64,000 nt of DNA from Aquipuribacter nitratireducens (GTDB lineage Bacteria; Actinomycetota; Actinomycetes; Actinomycetales; JBBAYJ01): the NCBI RefSeq assembly GCF_037860835.1, contig NZ_JBBEOG010000009.1, positions 88,533-152,532 of the forward strand, written 5' to 3'. Positions 42,578 through 50,255 of the stretch are shown piece after piece. The stretch's first letter is position 1. Every line of letters starts with the position of its first letter. The notes under the pieces were generated by a model. The model saw nothing but the letters and a program-made list of their open reading frames with translations. It made no database searches and was not told where the DNA came from. A program made the position numbers and the translations under genes.

Positions 42578-42591
42578 GTGACGTGCGTCAC
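42578..42591. promoter_or_regulatory. CRP-like operator GTGA-N6-TCAC
   Basis: GTGACG-TG-CGTCAC is a perfect 14-bp palindrome about 90 bp before the WXG100-like start. The outer parts fit the GTGA-N6-TCAC core of actinobacterial CRP/GlxR sites. The flanking bases (G and G) are not the consensus T and A, so the site is only a candidate. Confidence 0.45.
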
Positions 42592-42680
42592 GCCGCCCGG
42601 CCCGTCACGCCGTCCTCCCTCAGGACACCCGTCGACGACGTGCCCGCGCCCGCGGGCCCTCCGGGAAGGGATCACGCGAC

Positions 42681-42977
42681 ATGGCCAACATCACCGTCAC
42701 CTACGCGGACATGCGGGACGCCGCCTCGCGCCTGCGTGCCGGCCAGGCGGAGCTGGAGGGGACGCTGCACCGGCTCCGTTCGCTCGTCGAGGGCCTCGTG
42801 GCCGGCGGCTACGTCACCGACCGGTCGTCGAAGGCGTTCGACGCCGGACACCAGGAGTTCAGCAGCGGCGCACTGCAGGTGGTCGGCGGCATCGAGGGGA
42901 TGTCGGCCTTCCTCGACGTCGCCGCTCAGACGCTGGAGGACGCCGACCTGCAGCTCGCCCAGCAGCTCGGTCACTGA
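42681..42977 (+). CDS. WXG100-family type VII secretion target, without WXG
   Basis: A 98-residue two-helix hairpin protein. It starts ANITVTYADMRDAASRL, turns at GLVAGGYVTDRSSKAF and returns along EFSSGALQVVGGIEGMSAFL. Length and pattern fit WXG100 (EsxA/B-like) substrates of type VII secretion. The turn has Tyr-Val-Thr where the Trp-x-Gly normally lies, and the C-terminus lacks the YxxxD/E export motif. The ATG follows GGAAGGGA. It is encoded tail to tail with the EssC-like ATPase. Confidence 0.82.
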   Translation: MANITVTYADMRDAASRLRAGQAELEGTLHRLRSLVEGLVAGGYVTDRSSKAFDAGHQEFSSGALQVVGGIEGMSAFLDVAAQTLEDADLQLAQQLGH

Positions 42978-42998
42978 GCCCACGCGGCCTACCGCTGC

Positions 42999-43029
42999 GA
43001 GGCCCCGGTCCACGGCGGACCGGGGCCTC
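42999..43029. terminator. strong bidirectional terminator hairpin
   Basis: GAGGCCCCGGTCC (42999-43011), loop ACGGC, GGACCGGGGCCTC (43017-43029): a perfect 13-bp stem between the convergent WXG100-like and EssC-like stops. Confidence 0.8.
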
Positions 43030-43059
43030 GTCGCGTCCGCCACCGACGACGGGAGCGGG

Positions 43060-46000
43060 TCACGGCGCCGGGACCTGGACGGAGAGCAGGCGACCGTCGC
43101 CGAGATGCACGAGAGCCCGTCCGGGGTGCGCCGGCGCCCCGATGGCACTGCGCGGCACGGCGACCCCGATGAGGTCGCCGTCCAGCGCAGCCTGGGGACT
43201 GAGCAGCGCACCGCGACGCCCCCGTCGCACGTCGACCTGCCACCCGGAGAAGCCGCTCGCCACCTCCCCGAGGGCACCGCCGAGGACCACGGCACGGTCG
43301 CTGCCGGGACACGCGCGCACGTAGTCCCGCAGCCACTGCGTCGTGGGCGCGTCGGCGACGAGCTCACCGTCGTCGACCACGAGGGCGACGGGGCCCGCCG
43401 GCTCGGTCAGCCGCTGGAGCTGCTCGGGGGTCGCGTTCGTGAGGACACCACGTACGCCGGGCTCGGCGGCCAGTTCGCGCAGGGGCGAGGGGCGTGGCGC
43501 GAGGACCACGACCTCGCCGCCCTGCGCGAGCACGGAGGACGCCATGACGCGCAGGAGCGACGAGCGACCCGATCGGGGTGGTCCGGCGACGAGGAACGTG
43601 GAGGCGACGGCGAGGTCCGGGCCGTGAGCACGGAGCTCGTCGCCGCCCACACCGACCATCGCCCACAACGGCGACAACTGGTCCGGCGGTCGCAGGCGGC
43701 GGGCTTCGGTGGTGTCGAGCCGCGCGGGCAGCGTGTCGACCCGGAAGGGTGCAGGCGATCCGGCCTCCGGCCGAGTCGTCGGACCACCGCTCCCGCAACG
43801 CCTCGCAGCCGCTCCGATGCGGGCGAGGGCGGCTGCCTGCACCGCGCCGGTGGGGTCCGGGTCGAGCAGCGCGATCTGCACCGCTGTGCCTGTGCCGGCG
43901 TGGAGGGCGCGCCCGGGTGGGAGGTGCGCGGGAACGGTCCGGGCAGCGACGCCGGCGAGGGCGTAGTCGGTGCGCTCCGCGAGCCTGAGCACGAGCTTGT
44001 CCTCCACGAGCGTGGCCGTCCGTGAGGTGAGGAGGCGTCGGTCGCCGGCGAGCACGACGTGCACGCCGGCACCCGCACCCTGGCGCAGCAACTGGTGGAG
44101 GACCTCCGTCCATCGTCCGCCGTCGGCCTCGCCGAGGCCGGCGGCGAAGCCTTCCCAGCCGTCGAGCAGCAGGACGAGGTGCGGGAGGCGCTCCTCGAGC
44201 GCGACCGCTCGCCGCTGCTCCTCGACGCCGGCGAAGCCGCCCGTTGCGAGCACCTGCGCGCGCCGGACCAGCTCCTCCTGCAACCGGGTGAACAGGCGCC
44301 GTGCCCGGTCGACCTCGCTGCCCTGCACCACGGCGCCGCACTGCGGGAGGGCGGTGAGCGCGAGCAGCGCCCCTGTGCCGAAGTCGAGGCCGTAGAGGTG
44401 GAGGTCGGCGGTCCCGTACGCGCCTGCGAGGCTCCCGGCGATCGTCCGCAGCGACTGGGACCGGCCGCTGCGGGGCGCCCCCACGACGCACAGGTGGGCG
44501 AAGGCTCGCAGGTCGATGCCGAGCACGGGCTGCGCCTGCCGGTCGGGTCGGTCCTCGACCGCGAAGCCGGCTGCGGGGTGGGGTGCGCCAGGCCGGTTGC
44601 CGCGCGCCTGCGACGTCGCACGACCACGGAGGTCCTCGAGGGTCACGACGGCGGGGAGCGGGTCCAGCCATGGGCGGTGCGGTGGGGCCACGCCGAGGTG
44701 GCAGGCGGCGGCGCGGGCTGCGGCGACGAGCACGGCGAGGTCCGTCGTCCCGTGATCGGCGCCCTCCGCCTCCCGCGTCGCCGGCACGGGACCGGACGGC
44801 CGTGTCGGTACCGGCCGTCCCAGCGTCGACGTCGGCAGGGTGGCGACCCACGGCGGTGGGACGGTGACGTCGCTGCCCTGCTCGGGCCAGCGGCCACCGA
44901 CACGCGCCGTCTGGAACGGCACGACACTGCCGGCCGCGAGGCGCGCGTAGGCCCGGCCGGGCGTGGTCCGGCTGATTCCTGCCGCGTCCGGGGCGTCGAG
45001 GACGTCCGCGGACTCCGTGGGATCCGTCATGCGCAGGGCGATCCGCAGGTTGGTGTTGGCGCGGATCTCCGGCGACACGGCACCCGAGGGTCGTTGGGTG
45101 GCGAGCACGAGGTGGAGGCCCAGACTGCGTCCTCGCTGGGCGACGTCGACCAGACCCGTGACGAAGTCCGGCAGCTCGCGCACGAGGGAGGCGAACTCGT
45201 CGATGACCACGACGAGCCGCGCGAGGGTGGCCGCCTCGCCCCTCGAGCGCCTCCGGTAGTCGTCGAGGTCCGTCGCCGCGGCATCGGCCAGGATGCGTTC
45301 GCGACGACGCAGCTCGGCCCGCAGGGACACGAGGGCACGCTCCGCCAGCAGCGGGTCGAGGTCCGTGACGAGGCCGACCGTGTGGGGCAGGTCGGCGCAG
45401 TCGCGGAAGGCGGCGCCGCCCTTGTAGTCGACGAGGACGAAGTTCATGGCCTCGGGCCGGTTGGCGACCGCGAGGGAGGCGACGAGCGTCTGCAGCAGCT
45501 CGGACTTGCCGGCGCCGGTGGTGCCGGCCACGAGCGCGTGCGGTCCGTCTCCGCGCAGGTCGACCGTGAACGGGCCGTCGGACGAGAGCCCCACGACCGC
45601 CTCGGTCGAGGCGCCCGCACGCGACCAGCGGTCGGCCAGCGCCTCCCCGTCCGGCGTCTCCATCCCGAGGACGTCGAGGAGCCGCGCCCGGGCGGGGAGG
45701 ACGCCCTGCGCGTCGTCGCCGACGTCCCGAAGCGGTGCGATCGCCCGCGCCACCCGGCGCAGCCACGCGCGTGGTACGAGATCCGGACGGACACCGGGCA
45801 CGTCGTCGACGCGCGGCTGCGCGACGCACAACGTCTCCTCCTCGACCCGCTCCGGACGCTGCTCCACGCGGACGACGGCCGTGCACTCCTCCGGGAGCAG
45901 ACGACTGTGGTCGTCGAGGCACAGGAACCGGACCCCGACGGCCGGACCGTCGCGGAGCAGCTGGACCACGCCGGGCAGCGAGCGCAGCCGTCGCGCACCG

Positions 46001-47460
46001 TCGAGCACCACCACGACGTCGGGAGCACCGCATGCCCCGGCCCTGGCGGCCTGGCGCCGTGCCGCGACGAGGGCGGCGAGCTCGGCGATCCTGCGCGCGC
46101 ACGTGTCGGCGTCGGTCCCCACGAGACGCACCGCGTCGAGTGCCTCGTCGGGTGCGGTGTGCGGGAGCCACCTCACCCAGTCCCAGTCCTCCGCGGCACC
46201 GGCGTCGGTGAGCACCACGAGCGCGAGCTCGGACGGGGAGTGCAGGACCGCCAGCTGCGCGAGACACCACCCGGCGACCTGGCGCGCGCGGCCCCCGGAC
46301 CCGGCCACCCCCACGACGCCGCGCTCGGCCAACGGCACGCACACCGGGACGTCGGTCACCACCTCGACCGACCGTCGCCGGTGCTCCGGCCTCGCAGGGT
46401 CCTCGACGACCACCTCGCTCGGGAGGTCGGCGGTGCCGACGCGCAGCAGGAGGTAGTCGGGATCGGTCCGTCGGCGCTCCCACAGCCGGGACCGCGGCCC
46501 GTCGGCGATGAGGAGGACCGCCGCGGGGTCCGGGGCCGCGCGGCGACGCGAGTGGCGCTCGTCGACCACGGCTGCCGTCGCGTCCGCCAGCACCTCGTCC
46601 CGTCGGATCTCGTAGTCGCGGACCTCGGCGCGGTGACGTGCCCGCCCGGAGCGGCGCTCGTGCACGTGGGACGCGACGAGCAGGACGGGCGTCATCAGCC
46701 CGAAGAGGACGATGTACCAGCGGTCCAGGACGAGGGCCATGGCCACCGCCAGCACCAGGGGGACGAGTGCCGCGGCCACGGGCAGTGCCCGCCGGTGCGG
46801 GGCCGTGGGCGGCTGCGGGAGCCGGTACAGGGTCTGCTGCTCCGGCGGGAGGATCCTCGGGGGGCGGTTGTACGCGAGCGTCGACCCGTCCTCGCCGAGC
46901 CGGACGGCGGCGTCGCGAGGCTCCACGGGGCTCAGCTGCAGCAGGCAGGGTCCCAGGCGCAGCACGGAGCCGACGGGCCAGCGGGTCCCTCCCGTCACCG
47001 CTTCGCCGTCCAGGATCGTCGACTGCCGGTCCGACCTGGGCAGGATGCGGACGGTGCCGTCGGGGTCGACGTCGAGCCCGACCCGTGACACGCCGAGCGC
47101 GGGCACCCTGACCTCGTCCGTCGGTCCTCCGCCGAGACACGTGACCCCGGGAGCCAGCCGTACGACCGTGCCGGCACCCGGACCGCTCACCACCCGGACC
47201 TCGACGAGGCCGTCCGGCTCGTGTCGAGCGGTGCCGGCCGGGTGACCGAGACCGACGACGGTGCCGTCGAGGAGCGCGGATGCGATCGGGAGGCGCGGGT
47301 CCAGTGCGCGACCGCCGACGTACAACGTCGGAGGAGGTGCGCCCTCGACCCCGCAGAGCGCGCTCGCCACCTCGTGGGCCGGCGTGGCCGGGTCGGCGTC
47401 GACGAGGACGTCGCGGAGCTCCCCCGAGCCGGCGTCGACGACGCTGACGGACGTGCGCAC
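43060..47460 (-). CDS. essC: type VII secretion FtsK/SpoIIIE ATPase (EssC/EccC-like) with FHA domain
   Basis: A 1466-residue membrane ATPase. Residues 1-75 are ubiquitin/FHA-like, followed by an FHA domain (about 85-175). Two membrane helices lie at 226-264, then the EccC landmark RLWERRRTDPDYLLLRVG (about 325-342). ATPase 1 has intact GTTGAGKS (646-653) and VVVIDEF (750-756). ATPases 2 and 3 have GAPRSGRS (994-1001) and GPPRSGRS (1293-1300), where Arg replaces the Walker Lys. This is the motor that recognises WXG100 substrates. GTG 47460 is used because GGGAGGAG precedes it; the frame is open 24 codons further. Confidence 0.92.
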   Translation of the reverse strand: MRTSVSVVDAGSGELRDVLVDADPATPAHEVASALCGVEGAPPPTLYVGGRALDPRLPIASALLDGTVVGLGHPAGTARHEPDGLVEVRVVSGPGAGTVVRLAPGVTCLGGGPTDEVRVPALGVSRVGLDVDPDGTVRILPRSDRQSTILDGEAVTGGTRWPVGSVLRLGPCLLQLSPVEPRDAAVRLGEDGSTLAYNRPPRILPPEQQTLYRLPQPPTAPHRRALPVAAALVPLVLAVAMALVLDRWYIVLFGLMTPVLLVASHVHERRSGRARHRAEVRDYEIRRDEVLADATAAVVDERHSRRRAAPDPAAVLLIADGPRSRLWERRRTDPDYLLLRVGTADLPSEVVVEDPARPEHRRRSVEVVTDVPVCVPLAERGVVGVAGSGGRARQVAGWCLAQLAVLHSPSELALVVLTDAGAAEDWDWVRWLPHTAPDEALDAVRLVGTDADTCARRIAELAALVAARRQAARAGACGAPDVVVVLDGARRLRSLPGVVQLLRDGPAVGVRFLCLDDHSRLLPEECTAVVRVEQRPERVEEETLCVAQPRVDDVPGVRPDLVPRAWLRRVARAIAPLRDVGDDAQGVLPARARLLDVLGMETPDGEALADRWSRAGASTEAVVGLSSDGPFTVDLRGDGPHALVAGTTGAGKSELLQTLVASLAVANRPEAMNFVLVDYKGGAAFRDCADLPHTVGLVTDLDPLLAERALVSLRAELRRRERILADAAATDLDDYRRRSRGEAATLARLVVVIDEFASLVRELPDFVTGLVDVAQRGRSLGLHLVLATQRPSGAVSPEIRANTNLRIALRMTDPTESADVLDAPDAAGISRTTPGRAYARLAAGSVVPFQTARVGGRWPEQGSDVTVPPPWVATLPTSTLGRPVPTRPSGPVPATREAEGADHGTTDLAVLVAAARAAACHLGVAPPHRPWLDPLPAVVTLEDLRGRATSQARGNRPGAPHPAAGFAVEDRPDRQAQPVLGIDLRAFAHLCVVGAPRSGRSQSLRTIAGSLAGAYGTADLHLYGLDFGTGALLALTALPQCGAVVQGSEVDRARRLFTRLQEELVRRAQVLATGGFAGVEEQRRAVALEERLPHLVLLLDGWEGFAAGLGEADGGRWTEVLHQLLRQGAGAGVHVVLAGDRRLLTSRTATLVEDKLVLRLAERTDYALAGVAARTVPAHLPPGRALHAGTGTAVQIALLDPDPTGAVQAAALARIGAAARRCGSGGPTTRPEAGSPAPFRVDTLPARLDTTEARRLRPPDQLSPLWAMVGVGGDELRAHGPDLAVASTFLVAGPPRSGRSSLLRVMASSVLAQGGEVVVLAPRPSPLRELAAEPGVRGVLTNATPEQLQRLTEPAGPVALVVDDGELVADAPTTQWLRDYVRACPGSDRAVVLGGALGEVASGFSGWQVDVRRGRRGALLSPQAALDGDLIGVAVPRSAIGAPAHPGRALVHLGDGRLLSVQVPAP

Positions 47461-47507
47461 GTCCGCGCTCCTCCCTGTCGACCGGTGTCGGCAGGGACGG
47501 GTGCCGT

Positions 47508-47535
47508 CCGGTGCCGCGGCGTGACACGGCACCGG
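47508..47535. terminator. hairpin after the FMN reductase gene
   Basis: CCGGTGCCG (47508-47516), 10-nt loop, CGGCACCGG (47527-47535): a perfect 9-bp stem in the 84-bp gap between the reductase stop and the EssC-like start. It would separate the two minus-strand units. Confidence 0.55.
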
Positions 47536-47544
47536 CGTTGGTGC

Positions 47545-48153
47545 TCACCCTGCGGGGTAGGGGCTCTCCTTCAGCACCCGAGCGAGGTGCGCGAGGACGC
47601 GGGCGAGGGTGTCGGTCGTGCCCCGCGTCTTCTCCGGGGTCTCGTCGAGCTCGTTGTAGTCGGTCGAGCCCATGGCCTGACCGACCCAGTAAGTGACGGC
47701 CTGCGGCGGGATGCTGAACCCCACGTCGCTGAGCCCCTGGTAGACCTCCGCGCTCACGTGGTGCGCGCCGTCCTCGTTGCCGACGACCGCGACGCCCGCG
47801 ACCTTGTCGAAGAGGATCGGGTTGCCGTTCTCCTTGGTCTCGGCGATCTCGGCGTCGAGGCGCTCGAGCACGACCTTCGCGACGGAGGCGGGCTGCCCCA
47901 TCCAGATGGGGGTGGCGACCACGAGGATGTCGACGGCGAGGACCTTGTCACGGATCGCAGGCCACGCATCCCCGTCCCCCATGTCCTTCTGCACCCCGAA
48001 CGTCACGGCGTGGTCGACGACGCGGACGTTCTCGCCGCTCACCCCGTGCTTCTCGAGGGCGGCGAGGACCTGGTCGCCGAGCAGCTCCGAGCTGGACTCG
48101 GACGGGGAGGGGGACAGCGTGCACGTGAGGACGAGGGCGGTGAGATCGGTCAT
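47545..48153 (-). CDS. NAD(P)H-dependent FMN reductase / flavodoxin-fold protein
   Basis: A 202-residue flavodoxin-fold oxidoreductase. TALVLTCTLSPSPSESSS is the FMN phosphate loop. ILVVATPIWMGQPASVAKVVLERLD is the second cofactor loop (usual pattern TPxWxGxPSxxxK). A GVAVVGNEDGAHHV segment closes the site. It probably reduces FMN, quinones or azo compounds with NAD(P)H. It is divergent from the PRC-barrel stress gene, which fits a role in stress response but does not prove it. Confidence 0.88.
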   Translation of the reverse strand: MTDLTALVLTCTLSPSPSESSSELLGDQVLAALEKHGVSGENVRVVDHAVTFGVQKDMGDGDAWPAIRDKVLAVDILVVATPIWMGQPASVAKVVLERLDAEIAETKENGNPILFDKVAGVAVVGNEDGAHHVSAEVYQGLSDVGFSIPPQAVTYWVGQAMGSTDYNELDETPEKTRGTTDTLARVLAHLARVLKESPYPAG

Positions 48154-48245
48154 GGCCTCTCGGTACCCGCGAGGCGGCCGGGTTCACGCGGGGACGTGAG
48201 ATGAGCCACTGACGCGCTCGACACGCGATCGAACGGCCCCGCGCT

Positions 48246-48270
48246 GTTTCGCTTCGACGTCCCCGGGCAC
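48246..48270 (+). promoter_or_regulatory. candidate stress-sigma (SigB/SigF-type) promoter
   Basis: GTTT (48246-48249), 15-nt spacer, GGGCAC (48265-48270), 47 bp before the PRC-barrel start. Actinobacterial general-stress sigma factors recognise GTTT-N14-17-GGGTAT. The -35 box fits fully and the -10 box in four of six positions. The product type (PRC/DUF2382) fits stress control. Confidence 0.4.
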
Positions 48271-48317
48271 CCGTGGCCCGTCAGCGCCCCCTGCGCCCGA
48301 CCACGGAAGGGAAGCAG

Positions 48318-49142
48318 ATGATCAGCGATACCGACGTCACACGGCTCACGCACTCGACCGTCCGATCGACGGACGGCGACAAGATCGGCTCGGTGCGGAC
48401 CGTGTACCTCGACGACGACACCGACCAGCCGGCGTGGGTGAGCGTCATGACGGGCCTGCTCGGGACCTCGGAGTCCCTGGTGCCGCTCGACCGGGCGGAG
48501 CTCCAGGGCGACGACGTCGTCGTGCCCTACGACAAGAAGACGGTGAAGGACGCGCCGAACGTCGAGCCCGGCGGGCACATCTCGCGGGAGGAGGAGCGCG
48601 ACCTGTACGGCTACTACGGCCTGGCGTACGACAGCGTCGGCACCGGCGAGCAGGCAGCAGCGGGCGACACCCCCGATACCGGCACCTTCGCCGGCACGAC
48701 GACCGGCACGGACGGGCGCGAGACCTACGGCGACAGGACCGAGGACGTCGCCCGCAGCGGGCGCCACGCGGGGACCGACGACGCGATGACCGTCTCCGAG
48801 GAGCGGCTCCGCGTCGGCACCGAGCAGCGCGAGGCCGGCCGTGCGCGGCTGCGCAAGTACGTGACGACCGACACCGAGCAGGTGGAGGTGCCCGTCACGA
48901 AGGAGGAGGTCCGCGTCGAGCGGGAGCCCGTGACCGACGAGAACCGGGACGAGGCCCTCGCCGGGCCGGACATCTCGGAGGACGAGCACGAGGTCGTCGT
49001 CCACGAGGAGCGGCCCGTCGTCGGCACCGAGACGGTGCCGAAGGAGCGGGTCCGGCTCGAGAAGGAGACCGCGACGGAGACCGAGGAGGTCTCCGGCCAG
49101 GTGCGCAAGGAGCACGTGGACGTCGACGACGAGCGGCGCTGA
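48318..49142 (+). CDS. PRC-barrel and DUF2382 domain stress protein
   Basis: A 274-residue, highly acidic and hydrophilic protein. An N-terminal PRC barrel (about 5-85; DGDKIGSVRTVYLDDDTDQP, LVPLDRAELQGDDVVVPY) is followed by a linker. The C-terminal DUF2382 (about 155-270) holds repeated short acidic/basic segments (EQVEVPVTKEEVRVEREPV, EEVSGQVRKEHVDV). Such YsnF/AvaK-like proteins are linked to desiccation and general stress. The ATG follows GGAAGGGA. An upstream SigB-like promoter is possible. Confidence 0.9.
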   Translation: MISDTDVTRLTHSTVRSTDGDKIGSVRTVYLDDDTDQPAWVSVMTGLLGTSESLVPLDRAELQGDDVVVPYDKKTVKDAPNVEPGGHISREEERDLYGYYGLAYDSVGTGEQAAAGDTPDTGTFAGTTTGTDGRETYGDRTEDVARSGRHAGTDDAMTVSEERLRVGTEQREAGRARLRKYVTTDTEQVEVPVTKEEVRVEREPVTDENRDEALAGPDISEDEHEVVVHEERPVVGTETVPKERVRLEKETATETEEVSGQVRKEHVDVDDERR

Positions 49143-49158
49143 CCGCTCGACCCGCGCA

Positions 49159-49192
49159 CCGCGCGCCGGGGACCTCCCGCCCCGGCGCGCGG
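49159..49192. terminator. terminator hairpin of the PRC-barrel gene
   Basis: CCGCGCGCCGGGG (49159-49171), 8-nt loop, CCCCGGCGCGCGG (49180-49192): a perfect 13-bp stem 17 bp after the stop codon and 39 bp before tRNA-Arg. Confidence 0.8.
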
Positions 49193-49230
49193 GCGGGTGC
49201 GTGCGCGAACGGTAGGCTCGGGGCTCGTCA

Positions 49231-49306
49231 GGCCTCGTAGCTCAGGGGATAGAGCAACGGTTTCCTAAACCGTGTGTCGGAGGTTCGAATCCTCTCGGGG
49301 CCACCA
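49231..49306 (+). tRNA. tRNA-Arg (anticodon CCT), 3' CCA encoded
   Basis: The acceptor stem GGCCTCG pairs with CGGGGCC (one T-G pair). The D-arm carries GCTCAGGGGATAGAGC, the anticodon stem ACGGT/ACCGT has the loop TTCCTAA (anticodon CCT, codon AGG), and the T-arm has GGTTCGAATCC. The discriminator A is at 49303 and a genomic CCA occupies 49304-49306, unlike the alanine tRNA in this window. Confidence 0.97.
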
Positions 49307-49543
49307 CACCAGGTCGCAGGTGGGGATTCGACCCCGCGGACAGGCACGTCGTCGCTCACTCCGTCGATGCGTCGTGCCCGACCGCCGGACGCCACGCGCG
49401 CGTCCCTCGGGTGACAGGACGGTCGACTCGGCGGAGATCCCCTTTCGACGTCGCGCAGGAGGTCCTCTTCCGGTGTCGGAGCAGCACGACCGGTGCCGGC
49501 CCGGCACGGGGGGAACGCGTCCGCGTCCTTCGCCCGGCAGTCG
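49307..49543. other. 237-bp intergenic stretch after tRNA-Arg
   Basis: No gene with plausible codon structure was found. A short self-complementary TGGGGATTCGACCCCG (about 49321-49336) recalls a tRNA T-arm, but no acceptor or anticodon arm accompanies it. The reverse-strand frames here only read the complement of the tRNA. Base composition is slightly less GC-rich than the flanking genes. Confidence 0.4.
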
Positions 49544-49544
49544 G

Positions 49545-49562
49545 CGCTAGCGCTAGCGCTAG
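49545..49562. promoter_or_regulatory. (CGCTAG)x3 operator-like repeat before the FitA-type gene
   Basis: Three exact CGCTAG units end 8 nt before the antitoxin ATG. With the preceding G the core GCGCTAGCGCTAGCGC is a perfect 16-bp palindrome. Ribbon-helix-helix antitoxins bind such tandem palindromic subsites cooperatively as dimers, so this is the likely autoregulatory operator. Confidence 0.6.
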
Positions 49563-49570
49563 GATCAGGC

Positions 49571-49801
49571 ATGCCCGCAGTCCATGTACGCGACGTCCCC
49601 GCGTCGGTCCTGACCGCGCTCAAGGAACGCGCCGAGCGGAACGGTCACTCGGTCCAGCAGGAGCTGCGGGACATCCTGGCTGCGGCTGCTGCCGAACGGC
49701 CCGTCGTCACCGCTGCACCGGAGCTGACGCTCCGGACGGTTCGGACGTCGGGGACGACCACGTGGAGCCGTGAGGAGATGTATGACGACGGCGCCCGCTG
49801 A
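49571..49801 (+). CDS. FitA-like ribbon-helix-helix antitoxin
   Basis: A 76-residue protein. The RHH fold is visible: strand AVHVRDVP, helix ASVLTALKERAERNG, turn HSVQQELRDILAAAA. The C-terminal 30 residues should bind the toxin. It matches FitA/VapB-type antitoxins. The 3' end overlaps the PIN toxin gene by 20 bp. Confidence 0.85.
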   Translation: MPAVHVRDVPASVLTALKERAERNGHSVQQELRDILAAAAAERPVVTAAPELTLRTVRTSGTTTWSREEMYDDGAR

Positions 49802-50243
49802 GAGGGTGTTCGTCGACACCAACGTGCTGCTGGCGGCCACCGACGAGGCCCGACCGGATCACGCCGCCGCCGACGCGGTGCTCCGTCGGTGGCCGGCGGA
49901 CGGTGTCTCGTTGTACGTGAGCGGTCAGGTCCTGCGGGAGTACGTCGTCGTCGCCACCCGCCCGATCGCGGTCAACGGTCTCGGGCTCGACCCGAGTGAC
50001 GTCGTGGCGAACGTGCGGGCGCTCCGCTCGGCCCTGCGCATGCTCGAGGAGACCACTGCGGTGGCGGACAGCCTGCTGCGCCTGGTCGAGGAGAGGGGCT
50101 GCCGCGGGAAGCAGGTGCACGACGCGAACCTCGTCGCCGTCATGCAGGCTCACGGGCTCGACGTGCTCGTCACGCGCAACGTCGCCGACTTCCGGCGGTT
50201 CCTGCCGCACGTCACGGCCGTGGATCCGCTCGACCGGTCGTGA
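49782..50243 (+). CDS. PIN-domain toxin (FitB/VapC family)
   Basis: A 153-residue PIN nuclease with a full acidic set: Asp in VFVDTNVLLAATD, Glu in LREYVVVATR, Asp in QVHDANLVAVM, and Asn/Asp in VTRNVADFRRF. It should be active against RNA when released from its antitoxin. The ATG at 49782 is preferred to a GTG four codons upstream. It is coupled to the RHH antitoxin and lies 475 bp downstream of tRNA-Arg. Confidence 0.9.
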   Translation: MTTAPAERVFVDTNVLLAATDEARPDHAAADAVLRRWPADGVSLYVSGQVLREYVVVATRPIAVNGLGLDPSDVVANVRALRSALRMLEETTAVADSLLRLVEERGCRGKQVHDANLVAVMQAHGLDVLVTRNVADFRRFLPHVTAVDPLDRS

Positions 50244-50255
50244 CGACGTGCGCGG

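Noticed and set aside
44059..47088. Plus-strand open frame of about 1000 codons opposite the EssC-like gene
   Set aside because: Composition is that of a reverse-complement shadow; the minus strand has clear FHA and P-loop domains.
49321..49336. T-arm-like GGGGATTCGACCCC after tRNA-Arg
   Set aside because: The loop is ATTCGAC rather than TTCRANY in register, and no acceptor, D or anticodon arm accompanies it, so it is not a tRNA.
49228..49623. Minus-strand frames reading WWPREDSNLRH and PLSYEA
   Set aside because: These are the well-known false proteins read from the complement of tRNA genes and their flanks.
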